Assembly (NCBI GenBank): GCA_004151065.3
Contig: NWUY0300024195.1
Coordinates: forward strand, 67,860 to 88,603
From: Larix sibirica
Taxonomy: Eukaryota > Streptophyta > Pinopsida > Pinales > Pinaceae
Length of the DNA stretch: 20,744 nucleotides
Direction of reading: 5' to 3'
The notes beneath the pieces are model-generated. The model did no database searches and was not told the origin of the DNA. It was given only the letters and a program-made list of their open reading frames with translations. The position numbers were made by a program, and so were the translations under genes. Shown here in pieces: positions 9,505-19,203 of the stretch. How positions within the stretch are numbered: position 1 is the first letter of the stretch; every line of letters begins with the position of its first letter.

Positions 9505-9940
9505 TAGTAGAGGCAAGTTTTGAAAAGCCAGTTTTCCCTCCCTTAAAAGATAGGTAATCCATAACATGTTGAAGTAAATTAGATAGCATGGCATGATATT
9601 GGCTGTTGTACGGTCTTCTGCTTCCTCCATTCGACTCCAATATCCCTCCTATTATTTGCTCAGCTAGTTTTCACATATATACTGTCCTCTGAGCTGGATA
9701 TAACTGAAAAATTGTTTATGAACATCTACTTCTAGTAAAATCTCAATTACAATATTAGTTTGGAAAATGTCTAGTTCCTATAGAAATGGATGCATAGCCA
9801 AAACAAGTTAAGTGTGAGGGATGATACATAATATTAGTGGGATAAACATGCTCATTGGCAACTTCTTTATTTTTAAGGAAAAAAGAGAACGATTTATATT
9901 ACATGATGACAAAAAGGATTACATCAGACACCTTCTCGAG

Positions 9941-10026
9941 TACATTCCAGATACAACTTTCTCATGACTCTTATCATCCCTAGTGCATTCCAGATACAAC
10001 TTTATCATGACTCTTATCATCCCCAG
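9941..10026 (+). repeat. 43-bp tandem duplication
   Basis: Units at 9941 and 9984 share CATTCCAGATACAACTTT and CATGACTCTTATCATCCC with very few differences. They recur at 14641-14726. Confidence 0.85.
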
Positions 10027-10286
10027 AAAACAGATATAGTGCAGTACCCTTAGACTTCAATACATAAAATCTTAGAGACGACCCCGCTAGACTTTGAAGA
10101 TCCCATTCCTAGGATTTCATTCCCAAATACAGAGCACGAGGCCACAAGTTCAAAAGACTAAAACCGAATTGACCAAAGGTAACAAATCAACCCATTACAT
10201 AAGCAGAGCTTTGACTATAAGACTGGCTCATTATACATATTATCAACTGTCGAAAGGCCACAAAAAAAACTGTCGAATGACCAGTG

Positions 10287-10745
10287 CTAACCAGAAGATT
10301 GTTTATCATCATAATTCTTTGGATCCTTGTGCGCTGAGTCGGCCCTCGGTAGGTGAGTTGTGTCCTCCCAGTTTGAGGTTGTCCCTCCAGTTGGAGCCAT
10401 CGCTTGCAGGTTCGGAAGGTAGGAAACACCGAGGTGTTCAACAATCGAGTCCAATTTCATATGCATGAATCTGGAGTCCTCATCGTGATCTTTAAAATTC
10501 TGAGATCGAGATAAGAAATCATTCGTGCCCTCCATGGCTTGAGCCACCATAGTCTTTGTTACCTAGTACATCACCAACACTCAATTAGACAGTGCCATTC
10601 TTCCTCTGGTGTTGCCGGGATCTTGGATCCAATCCGACATCGCAACCACCTCAGGTGAGGGCTCTTCCTCCCCCATGCTCAACCATAAGTTCTACTTGAT
10701 TTCCTCGATTTCCCTCTCAGTCTCCCGTGGCACCATTCGGCGGAA
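10287..10745 (-). pseudogene. Decayed reading frame, family unknown
   Basis: One minus-strand frame stays protein-like for about 450 bp but is broken by three stops. From the right it reads FRRMVPRETEREIEEIK, a TAG, LWLSMGEEEPSPEVVAMSDW with IQDPGNTRGRMALSN after it, a TGA, and a TAG shortly before an ATG at 10550. It then runs 87 residues open (for example FLSRSQNFKDHDEDSRFMHM, and IVEHLGVSYLPNLQAMAPTGG soon after) to a TAG at 10289-10287. The same frame is kept across all three stops, which suggests point-mutation decay of a real coding sequence. I do not recognise the family; a retroelement gag-like origin is possible but unsupported. An identical copy lies at 14987-15445. Confidence 0.4.
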
Positions 10746-11482
10746 GAGTGTAAAAATAAGACCTACACTCGAATATTATATAGATTTTGATAAATCACTT
10801 TTCATTAAACTGTTAAAATAATTCCATAGTTGTTGCTTGATGCAAAGGATGTGAAGGCAACAAATATAGAGACTTTAGGTTCATTTAATCGTTTCATGGA
10901 AAGGATGTGGATGATTTTCCCTTCAAATCCACTTTCTCCCATAAAGGGAGAGTGCAATTTCAAATGTTTCCCATGTTGCAAGGTGTTTTGATTAGGACCA
11001 TCTCATTGCAGAATGGAGAAGTTGTTACTAATCTTGCAATTGAGAACTAACACTTGAGAGGCCTACCCTTTTTTCAGTCATCTATATCTAGCATCAAATG
11101 ATTTAGAGATGGATGTAATTGATATGCATCTCCTTTAGCAATCAACAAGGTAGGTAAAAACGAAGAAAATAAAAATCCATTTTCCAGTTTATTGCACCAA
11201 GAGTAGCAAGGTGCTCTACAACTCAGAATGGAGATGTTGTAACATTTGTTACATTATGGGAACGTGACCAAAAATAAAATAAAACAATAATTAAAAAAAT
11301 CATGTCTATACATGTCTTTAATGAAATGAAATCGAAGCGCACATTCCACATCTATATCATGTTTTTTAATTAAAAATGAACTTGTTTCTTCATTTATAAA
11401 TCGTAAAATGAAACATTTCAATCAAACACATAATTATCAGAAGAGTTTTCTTGCAACTTCCGATTCTAATAAACTGCAGTCT

Positions 11483-11541
11483 GCAATATTAATGTTACAC
11501 AACTTTCTATCCTAGAAAACAGCAATATTAATGTTACACAA
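11483..11541 (+). repeat. 39-bp spaced direct repeat
   Basis: GCAATATTAATGTTACACAA occurs at 11483 and again at 11522. The pair recurs at 16183-16241. I noticed no other feature between about 10750 and 11740. Confidence 0.8.
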
Positions 11542-11740
11542 AATAAAAAGAGAACAAATTACAGGGGAATGCATGAGGTAAAATTTCATATTCAATAGAA
11601 ATTACAGAGCCAAAGGACAATATGCTCGTTGCCCAATGATCTTCATCAACAAGAAAACTTGACTGCGAAAATTTATTCCTCTAGCATAGCACAAACATAT
11701 GCTTCATGGGAAAGAATTTGAAATATATACACTGAATATT

Positions 11741-11741
11741 N
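11741..11741. other. Single-n scaffold join
   Basis: One ambiguous base separates the two near-identical 4.7-kb blocks. The left block ends here and the right block begins here. Confidence 0.9.
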
Positions 11742-13770
11742 ATTTATTGATTCATCATTGACAATACAATGATTTGTCCCTTTTTCGATCACTCATACTA
11801 TGTATGTATATGTATGTATAATTGCAAACCATTATTAGAAACTTCGTCTTTTGAAGCACATATTTTTGAACAAACAAAAATACACTTGCATCAACAAGCT
11901 GCTTTGTTATCTTGATTGCTTGTATGCATTTCTACATGAGTAACCATAATCTATGCACACAAAAAATGGAACATATAGGTATGCTTTATCTTTGAGGATT
12001 TTTTAGGCTAAATTTATTTATGCCATAAAATTATGCACACGAAAATGGAACATGTAGGTGTGCTTTATGTTTGAGGATTTTATAGGCCAAATTTCTTTAT
12101 ACCAATATGCTATGCTAGGTTAGGGTGAATAATCCTTTTATTATGTCAAGGACACAACATTCATGAAAACACGAGAGTCTAGGATTGACACAGTACAAAT
12201 GAAAAAAAAACATCAGATTTACCCAATACAAATGAAAAAAAAAATCAACTCATGGGGTGTCTCAGTGGGGCTAGCACATGCACCATTCAAATTTCTTTCA
12301 TTTGCTTGATGATGTGTAGATCTCATTACTGTTGTTGAGGATATGCAAAGTTATTTAGTTTTAAAGAAATTTAAGAAAATCCATTAAAAGTTGATGGCAT
12401 TGTTGGTGGGTTACCCCTCTCCTAATTGAACCATAAAAAACAAATGTTTGTTTGTGCTTTGTTTTAGGTAGCCATGAAAGGATGTGGGGAATTTTGGTGG
12501 GAAGAACAACTTGATCGTTTCCCAATAGGGAGTTCCAGTGAACCATACGTGTATGCACATGTATACAATGAGGAATGAATGGGATCAAGCAACTATATTG
12601 ATGTAAGATCTAGGTTCTATTACGCCAAAACATATTTGAAGAGTTGGGTTGGATATATTGCTTTCAAAAATATACCACCAATTATGAGGATAACCCTATG
12701 CTTAAAATACATATCAGATATGATGAAATATGTCACCGCCAATCTCTATTTGTAGGTGTTCACTGATCTCTATTTGTAGGTGTTCACCGAGGTTTATTAT
12801 GTTAAAACCCTGGTGAATATTTCCTAAGAGGGTCTCAAGGTAGCGAAGAAGAATTTTGTGTTGAAACGACCCCTCAGAGGATTCGAATAGGAGGCGACAA
12901 ATGAAACCATTCCTAGAAACATGGCTTCAAATCCCCAATGGTAGATGATTTAATTGATTGCGTGGCAGGCATTGAGCTAAACAGAAAGCTCTGGAGGTGA
13001 AGAAGACATATATATGTGAACAAAATCAGAATTTGGAACCAAAAACAACACAACTTAAACTTAGGAAAAACATTGAAATACTATACAAATAGTTGAGTTT
13101 GATGCGGACTTCTGAATTTATTCAGGAGTTAGTGATAAATGGAGATCTGGATTGAGAAAGATTGGGCAAAATTTTGGGTGAAATTTGTGTATTTTAATTT
13201 TAATTTTTGCATTTTATCACTCCGTTGTGATGGACTAAATGTTGTCATGGCTAGTTTGCTAAACTTTGGCAAGGCCACCATGGTCTTTGCTAGAATAATT
13301 AGTCTTCCACATACATTCGACAAAAACCCATATGCAAATACTACTATGATACTATCTATATCAATACTGGATCAAATTTTTATCATTGGGCGTGGAAACC
13401 CATAAGAATATTTAACACGGAATCCTTTCACAATTATTTCAATTCCAGTAAAACACACATACAAAAAATGCCGTGAAAGCATTGTACAATTACACAGAAA
13501 ACCCTCCTCATTGTGGTTTGATGGCTCAACCTCACCTCTAGTAATTTAAGAAGTCCGAATTGCCAAAAATATAGACAAAATTCTCAAAATTTAGACATAT
13601 GCAACTAGTTTCACATTGCACAAGTTTCCCTTGACAACCGATGGGAATTAAATGCCTTACCTCTGAAAATATGCAGTGGTCTAGTCTCATGTGCACACAC
13701 TGGAACCCACAACAGGGGATAGTAACATCAAACATGTTTTTTTTTTTTTTCTTTTCTGGAAATTTGTTAG

Positions 13771-13858
13771 GAATAAAAGCTGATAGCCTTGAGCTTGATG
13801 AATGGTTTTTGAAGAACATCAAATTTAACTTTGCAGTCAATCCACACACGATGGAAAG
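13771..13858 (+). other. Exon-like segment, duplicate copy
   Basis: This is the exact repeat of 9071-9158 with the same acceptor-like and donor-like borders. It probably represents the same genomic exon seen twice because of the overlap at the scaffold join. Confidence 0.3.
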
Positions 13859-14986
13859 GTGATCAGTGATTCACAACAAACATTTTAAGAAGTCAATACT
13901 TATCGTTTTGTGAAGTAGATGAATGATTTACAATGCACGAATCCTTATCTGAGGAAGCCTGGAAGCATGAGTCCTCATATGCAATTGTACAAGATAAAGA
14001 AGCATTACTAAATGTATCAAGTTCTTGAAAAACCTCATTGCATCGTTGTCTTTATAATATATGATTTGTATCTGTGAACCAAGATGGTGTATTTATAATT
14101 TTTTCTCCTCCAAGTCTTCCTATGTTAAATAACCTTTCTAGTGCTATTACTTTTATGAATGGAAATAACTTAGTACTATTACTTTTATGAATGGGAATTT
14201 AAGTTAGTAGAGGCAAGTTTTGAAAAGCCAGTTTTCCCTCCCTTAAAAGATAGGTAATCCATAACATGTTGAAGTAAATTAGATAGCATGGCATGATATT
14301 GGCTGTTGTACGGTCTTCTGCTTCCTCCATTCGACTCCAATATCCCTCCTATTATTTGCTCAGCTAGTTTTCACATATATACTGTCCTCTGAGCTGGATA
14401 TAACTGAAAAATTGTTTATGAACATCTACTTCTAGTAAAATCTCAATTACAATATTAGTTTGGAAAATGTCTAGTTCCTATAGAAATGGATGCATAGCCA
14501 AAACAAGTTAAGTGTGAGGGATGATACATAATATTAGTGGGATAAACATGCTCATTGGCAACTTCTTTATTTTTAAGGAAAAAAGAGAACGATTTATATT
14601 ACATGATGACAAAAAGGATTACATCAGACACCTTCTCGAGTACATTCCAGATACAACTTTCTCATGACTCTTATCATCCCTAGTGCATTCCAGATACAAC
14701 TTTATCATGACTCTTATCATCCCCAGAAAACAGATATAGTGCAGTACCCTTAGACTTCAATACATAAAATCTTAGAGACGACCCCGCTAGACTTTGAAGA
14801 TCCCATTCCTAGGATTTCATTCCCAAATACAGAGCACGAGGCCACAAGTTCAAAAGACTAAAACCGAATTGACCAAAGGTAACAAATCAACCCATTACAT
14901 AAGCAGAGCTTTGACTATAAGACTGGCTCATTATACATATTATCAACTGTCGAAAGGCCACAAAAAAAACTGTCGAATGACCAGTG

Positions 14987-15445
14987 CTAACCAGAAGATT
15001 GTTTATCATCATAATTCTTTGGATCCTTGTGCGCTGAGTCGGCCCTCGGTAGGTGAGTTGTGTCCTCCCAGTTTGAGGTTGTCCCTCCAGTTGGAGCCAT
15101 CGCTTGCAGGTTCGGAAGGTAGGAAACACCGAGGTGTTCAACAATCGAGTCCAATTTCATATGCATGAATCTGGAGTCCTCATCGTGATCTTTAAAATTC
15201 TGAGATCGAGATAAGAAATCATTCGTGCCCTCCATGGCTTGAGCCACCATAGTCTTTGTTACCTAGTACATCACCAACACTCAATTAGACAGTGCCATTC
15301 TTCCTCTGGTGTTGCCGGGATCTTGGATCCAATCCGACATCGCAACCACCTCAGGTGAGGGCTCTTCCTCCCCCATGCTCAACCATAAGTTCTACTTGAT
15401 TTCCTCGATTTCCCTCTCAGTCTCCCGTGGCACCATTCGGCGGAA
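14987..15445 (-). pseudogene. Decayed reading frame, duplicate copy
   Basis: This is the exact repeat of the minus-strand frame at 10287-10745, with the same three internal stops. Identical lesions in both copies fit one locus seen twice. Confidence 0.4.
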
Positions 15446-16440
15446 GAGTGTAAAAATAAGACCTACACTCGAATATTATATAGATTTTGATAAATCACTT
15501 TTCATTAAACTGTTAAAATAATTCCATAGTTGTTGCTTGATGCAAAGGATGTGAAGGCAACAAATATAGAGACTTTAGGTTCATTTAATCGTTTCATGGA
15601 AAGGATGTGGATGATTTTCCCTTCAAATCCACTTTCTCCCATAAAGGGAGAGTGCAATTTCAAATGTTTCCCATGTTGCAAGGTGTTTTGATTAGGACCA
15701 TCTCATTGCAGAATGGAGAAGTTGTTACTAATCTTGCAATTGAGAACTAACACTTGAGAGGCCTACCCTTTTTTCAGTCATCTATATCTAGCATCAAATG
15801 ATTTAGAGATGGATGTAATTGATATGCATCTCCTTTAGCAATCAACAAGGTAGGTAAAAACGAAGAAAATAAAAATCCATTTTCCAGTTTATTGCACCAA
15901 GAGTAGCAAGGTGCTCTACAACTCAGAATGGAGATGTTGTAACATTTGTTACATTATGGGAACGTGACCAAAAATAAAATAAAACAATAATTAAAAAAAT
16001 CATGTCTATACATGTCTTTAATGAAATGAAATCGAAGCGCACATTCCACATCTATATCATGTTTTTTAATTAAAAATGAACTTGTTTCTTCATTTATAAA
16101 TCGTAAAATGAAACATTTCAATCAAACACATAATTATCAGAAGAGTTTTCTTGCAACTTCCGATTCTAATAAACTGCAGTCTGCAATATTAATGTTACAC
16201 AACTTTCTATCCTAGAAAACAGCAATATTAATGTTACACAAAATAAAAAGAGAACAAATTACAGGGGAATGCATGAGGTAAAATTTCATATTCAATAGAA
16301 ATTACAGAGCCAAAGGACAATATGCTCGTTGCCCAATGATCTTCATCAACAAGAAAACTTGACTGCGAAAATTTATTCCTCTAGCATAGCACAAACATAT
16401 GCTTCATGGGAAAGAATTTGAAATATATACACTGAATATT

Positions 16441-16659
16441 CTATAAAAGAGTTTAATAGACTCTATGAAAAAACAAGCGGTGTTGAGACCAAAACTTGCT
16501 ATATATATATACACACACAAGTATAACCTAAAAAATGAATTAACAAAACCGACTGTTGCGAAAGCTCACTAGAAGTGAGATTCTTCCTTAAAATTCTTTC
16601 CCATCGGCTTTCCCGGCATTTGAAAAAATGGGAAGAGTCTGTATTCACTTCAGAAGCTT
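16441..16659 (-). other. Probable 3' flank/UTR of the F-box gene
   Basis: Unique sequence follows the duplicated block. It contains an (AT)n/(AC)n microsatellite at about 16500-16519 and a small inverted repeat (AGAGT...ACTCT, about 16447-16463). By position it is downstream of the F-box stop codon on the minus strand. No polyadenylation site can be fixed by eye. Confidence 0.35.
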
Positions 16660-17805
16660 CTATATGGAATGGCTAGACAATGGCCCAGAAAGCTCATCCT
16701 CGTTAAGTAAGACCTTGTTCCTAGCACTGCCCAACCTCAAAGAAACCGTATGCTCTGCATCAACACTGGAGGGCTTGTCACCATCCAGAAAGAGCACTCT
16801 GCTTAATTTTGCGAGATCCTTGTTAGTCAAGAGAAGATTGCAATGTTTCTGTACATTTCTCAGGGCATTCATTTTAAAATAGTGAATGCTAGGTTGTCGC
16901 CCATGATCTGGATTTCAAGGCATTCATTTAAAAATAACGAACGATTAGGTTGCTGCTCATGATCCAGAGTTTTATAAGAAGAATGCATTTCATTAGAAAC
17001 TTTAACCTACAACGATAAAAGGAAAACCCTTTAACCTGCAACAACAAAAGGAAAACCTTTTAACTTGCAACAACAAAAGGAAAACCAAATTTATTAAGAG
17101 AAACGCGAGATATAGAGGAAGTTATAGAAGGTCAGAAACAGAGGAAGTTAGAACACCAAAAACAAAGGAAGTTAGAACACCAAAAACAGAGGAATTTAGA
17201 GAACAAAAGACTAATTTTGTTGATATTAGAATTCTAAATATGAGAATTTTAAATTCAGAACCATAAAGAATCCTTGCATCTTGCTTCAAACCCTTTGAAA
17301 CACGAGACAACAGTTCGAGTTCAGGGTGCTCGAGGTTATAAACTATCTCTACCTGTAATTTCAAAAGAAAATTAGTCTCTCCTATGACAACAATGCAGCA
17401 CGAAGGGGAAAATACATCCAGAAAAGTAAGGACCACAAACCCTGCAAAAAGACGAGAGCCAAATGAAAACCAAAATCTACATTGGACAAATTTTAATTTT
17501 CTAAAGGTTTGAATTTGAACAGAAAGAAGTTGAAATTTTAAAGAAACGTGCATTAGAGAAGCATGAAAAGAAATGCAATTAAATTTCTAGTAGAAGACAC
17601 GACATGTTGAAATCATAAGAAAAAGACAGAAACCCTAAGTGGTGCGACAGAGAATTGATAATTATTTTGAATAACAGTGTCAACAAGTTGGAAAAACAAT
17701 AGCAGGAAAGCATAGATGTCCATACCAAAACATCTAAAGGCAGCGATGGAAATTCCCTTCCAGCTGAATTCTCATTTTTATCAGGAGAAAACATAGGTAT
17801 TTCTC
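16660..17805 (-). CDS. FBS: F-box protein of the FBS (F-box stress-induced) type, multi-exon
   Basis: F-box proteins are the substrate-recognition subunits of SCF ubiquitin ligases and bind SKP1/ASK through the F-box. Exon A (17805-17726, acceptor ATTCATTAG) reads IPMFSPDKNENSAGREF then PSLPLDVL, with donor TTTTG|GTATGG. Exon B (17352 to about 17262, acceptor GAAATTACAG) continues in phase 0 with VEIVYNLEHPELELLSRVSK and GLKQDARILY. Joined, these give a textbook F-box (LPxDVLVEIV...LSRVSKxL). The last exon (about 16905-16660) reads LTNKDLAKLSRVLFLDGD, then LGSARNKVLLNEDELSGPL, and ends at a TAG at 16662-16660. Both elements resemble the conserved C-terminus of plant FBS proteins. The final acceptor and the exon-B donor (candidate GT at 17261) are not settled: their phases do not match cleanly. 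The ATG at 17794 may be internal, because family members have a longer N-terminus. The gene is probably real; the middle of the model is incomplete. Confidence 0.6.
16863..16975 (+). repeat. 56-bp tandem duplication
   Basis: Two units, starting GGCATTCATTT at about 16863 and 16919, share AGGTTG, a CATGATC core and further matches at about 80-85% identity. They sit at the left end of the F-box gene's second intron and may overlap the start of its last exon. Confidence 0.7.
17001..17086 (+). repeat. 29-bp minisatellite, three units
   Basis: TTTAACCT/TTTAACTT starts recur at 17001, 17030 and 17059, each followed by CAACAACAAAAGGAAAACC or a close variant. On the minus strand, the sense of the F-box gene, every unit reads TTTTCCTTTTRTYGTTG followed by CAG, CAAG or TAG. 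That is a splice-acceptor-like polypyrimidine-AG sequence. Confidence 0.85.
17115..17210 (+). repeat. 24-bp degenerate minisatellite, about four units
   Basis: GAGGAAGTTA-like starts recur at 17115, 17141, 17165 and 17189. The second and third units share GGAAGTTAGAACACCAAAAA exactly. The array lies within the F-box gene's second intron. Confidence 0.75.
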
Positions 17806-17849
17806 CTAATGAATATTTTCACCGAGAAAAAGGTAATCTAGGGGTTTAC

Positions 17850-18000
17850 CATGGCCCACGACTTTGCAATATGCCCTACGAGACGGTCGTCGTTCTTGGA
17901 GTAAACAACCACAAAAAGAGTCGTTCGCTGGATCTCACTAAGCAATATGCCCTGCGAGACGGTCACGCCAAAGAACTGCACGAAGAACCGAGTCGCAAGT
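17850..18000 (+). repeat. 77-bp spaced direct repeat in the F-box upstream region
   Basis: GCAATATGCCCTACGAGACGG at 17865 is repeated with one change at 17942. On the minus strand both copies can encode RLxGHIA, but the 77-bp spacing puts them in different frames and both frames hit stops. I see no gene. The area is GC-richer than its surroundings, as expected near a promoter or leader. Confidence 0.7.
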
Positions 18001-18010
18001 TGAAACATGG

Positions 18011-18260
18011 TTAATAGTTACGCCATGGGAGAACCTCGTTGTGCCCACATGAAGGGCATAGGCCGATGTCAAGAACAGGTTCGACAGAGGTTGATGTTTT
18101 CCTCTCTGAAACAGTGGATAGGGGCACCTGCTGGTCTGTTTCAGAGGTACTCCCCGACACGGCCTCCTTGTTGGCTTCGGGGGTCTTGCTCGCCGACAAA
18201 GACCAGATGAGGACGTCAGAAAGAACCCCTTTGCTCCAACGTGCATATATATGCAGAGTC
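18011..18260 (-). other. Open minus-strand segment, no recognised product
   Basis: A minus-strand frame is open from at least about 18250 to a stop at 18013-18011. It reads for example SASKTPEANKEAVSGSTSET and later TSVEPVLDIGLCPSCGHNEV. It has no ATG near its start and no known motif beyond one CPSC pair. It lies upstream of the F-box gene in the same orientation, so it could be a 5' exon or leader, or non-coding. Both other frames are also fairly open because of local GC content, so openness alone means little. Confidence 0.2.
18236..18249. promoter_or_regulatory. Palindromic TATA-like element
   Basis: TGCATATATATGCA-like sequence within GTGCATATATATGCAGAG is palindromic, so it could serve either strand. 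It lies about 440 bp upstream of the first recognised F-box exon and about 960 bp upstream of the hnRNP ATG. Function is inferred only from sequence. Confidence 0.25.
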
Positions 18261-18379
18261 GCAGACCAAGAACGAAGAGGGTTTCACCTTCGCATCGTTC
18301 GCTGCAACTTTAGGTTTAAGGACAACCGAGACAATGAACAACGGGTAGATGAACAACGAGACAAATAATAAACGACCTG

Positions 18380-19203
18380 AATTTTTTTTTACGTGGCAGC
18401 ATTCCATTGGTTCAATGAGAGATGAATCCAGCTACAATGCAGAGGATGGTCTTTCGTTGTTTGAACGCCTACGACATAAATATTTAATATTTTATAATTC
18501 TATTAATTTTAAATATTTTTTTACTAAATTTCAAATAAAAAAATCAATTTATAAATTAACCATAAAACTAAATTATCTCACTTAATTTATAAAATAAAAC
18601 CCTAATATGACCCCAAAAAATTAAAAATAAAAACCTAAAATGCAAAACATACACCCACCACCGCTCCTTTCCCCCAAAACGTGGAAAATACATCCAGGAG
18701 GACGCGATATTGAGACGCAGATAGAGACAACAATTACGCAAAAGGCGAAGAACAGGAAAACTCAAAAAATAAGAAAAGAGAGAAAGGATAAATTCGGGAT
18801 ATGCCCATGGAAGGATAGTTTTAGGTATTCACACATGAAAAATAAATCAAGAGATGCATTTAGATTGCTAAGTCATTTTTTAGTTGCTGCTAAGAGCCCT
18901 AGCTAGTTTGAGGAAGGCGAAGAACCAGAAATTCGTTGAAGGATATGCTTGGCTCGGCCCTTTTTCGATGATAGGTAGGCAGGAGGAGATATTAGGGATT
19001 ATATTTTGAGGCCTGACTTGGATTTTATTTTTGATTTGAAGTGGTTAGTGGGTCCTCTCCGGCCCTTGTATATCACATACTGATCGCTTGTCCCATAGTG
19101 TCAATCTCTCTCGTAGGCCTCATTCTTTTTCCTTTGATCTGACCTTTTGAAGCTCTCCTTTCAATTTTTTTAAAAATAATTTCGGGGTATTGAAAAAGAA
19201 GCC
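18380..19203 (+). promoter_or_regulatory. AT-rich intergenic region and probable hnRNP leader
   Basis: Very AT-rich from about 18475 to 18640, with no gene recognised. A telo-box (AAACCCTAA) is at 18597-18605; in plants such boxes are common upstream of genes expressed in dividing cells. A weak TATA-like TATATCA at 19069-19075 precedes a pyrimidine-rich stretch (about 19100-19170) that would suit a leader of the hnRNP gene. Neither the transcription start nor a leader intron can be fixed from sequence alone. Confidence 0.3.

Larger units (their letters stand above)
7042..11740 (+). repeat. 4,699-bp duplicated block, copy 1 (ends at scaffold join)
   Basis: This is the same sequence as 11742-16440 at a constant offset of 4,700. 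By eye I found one difference, A at 8236 versus C at 12936. The block ends exactly at the 'n' at 11741. It contains an exon-like segment (9071-9158), a decayed minus-strand reading frame (10287-10745), a poly-T run near 9037-9050 and several short tandem duplications. The simplest reading is the right end of one contig that overlaps the left end of the next. Confidence 0.95.
11742..16440 (+). repeat. 4,699-bp duplicated block, copy 2 (starts at scaffold join)
   Basis: This is the near-identical partner of 7042-11740. Beyond 16440 the sequence is unique and runs into the 3' side of the F-box gene. Its contents mirror copy 1 at +4,700: tandem duplications at 11952, 12742, 14141 and 14641, an exon-like segment at 13771-13858, and a decayed minus-strand frame at 14987-15445. 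Confidence 0.95.

Noticed and set aside
7042-16440. Recent biological segmental tandem duplication
   Set aside because: Possible in principle, but the exact junction at a lone 'n' and near-total identity fit an unmerged contig overlap better. Kept as a finding in that form.
16628-16882. 84-codon plus-strand frame
   Set aside because: It is antisense to the F-box C-terminal exon, which has the family-like motifs.
17122-17553. 143-codon minus-strand frame taken as one gene
   Set aside because: Only its middle (17352-17262) is protein-like and bounded by an acceptor; the rest runs through intron and the 24-bp minisatellite.
17806-17849. Intron joining an ATG|GTAAAC donor at 17849 to the F-box exon A acceptor
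   Set aside because: It would be only 44 nt, shorter than normal plant introns, and the upstream frame has no F-box family support.
17850-17960. HIRAN-like domain from the duplicated RLxGHIA peptide
   Set aside because: The similarity rests on a handful of residues, the copies are in different frames and both meet stops.
18039-18368. 109-codon plus-strand frame
   Set aside because: It lies in a GC-richer patch where several frames on both strands are open; no motif or splice context supports it.
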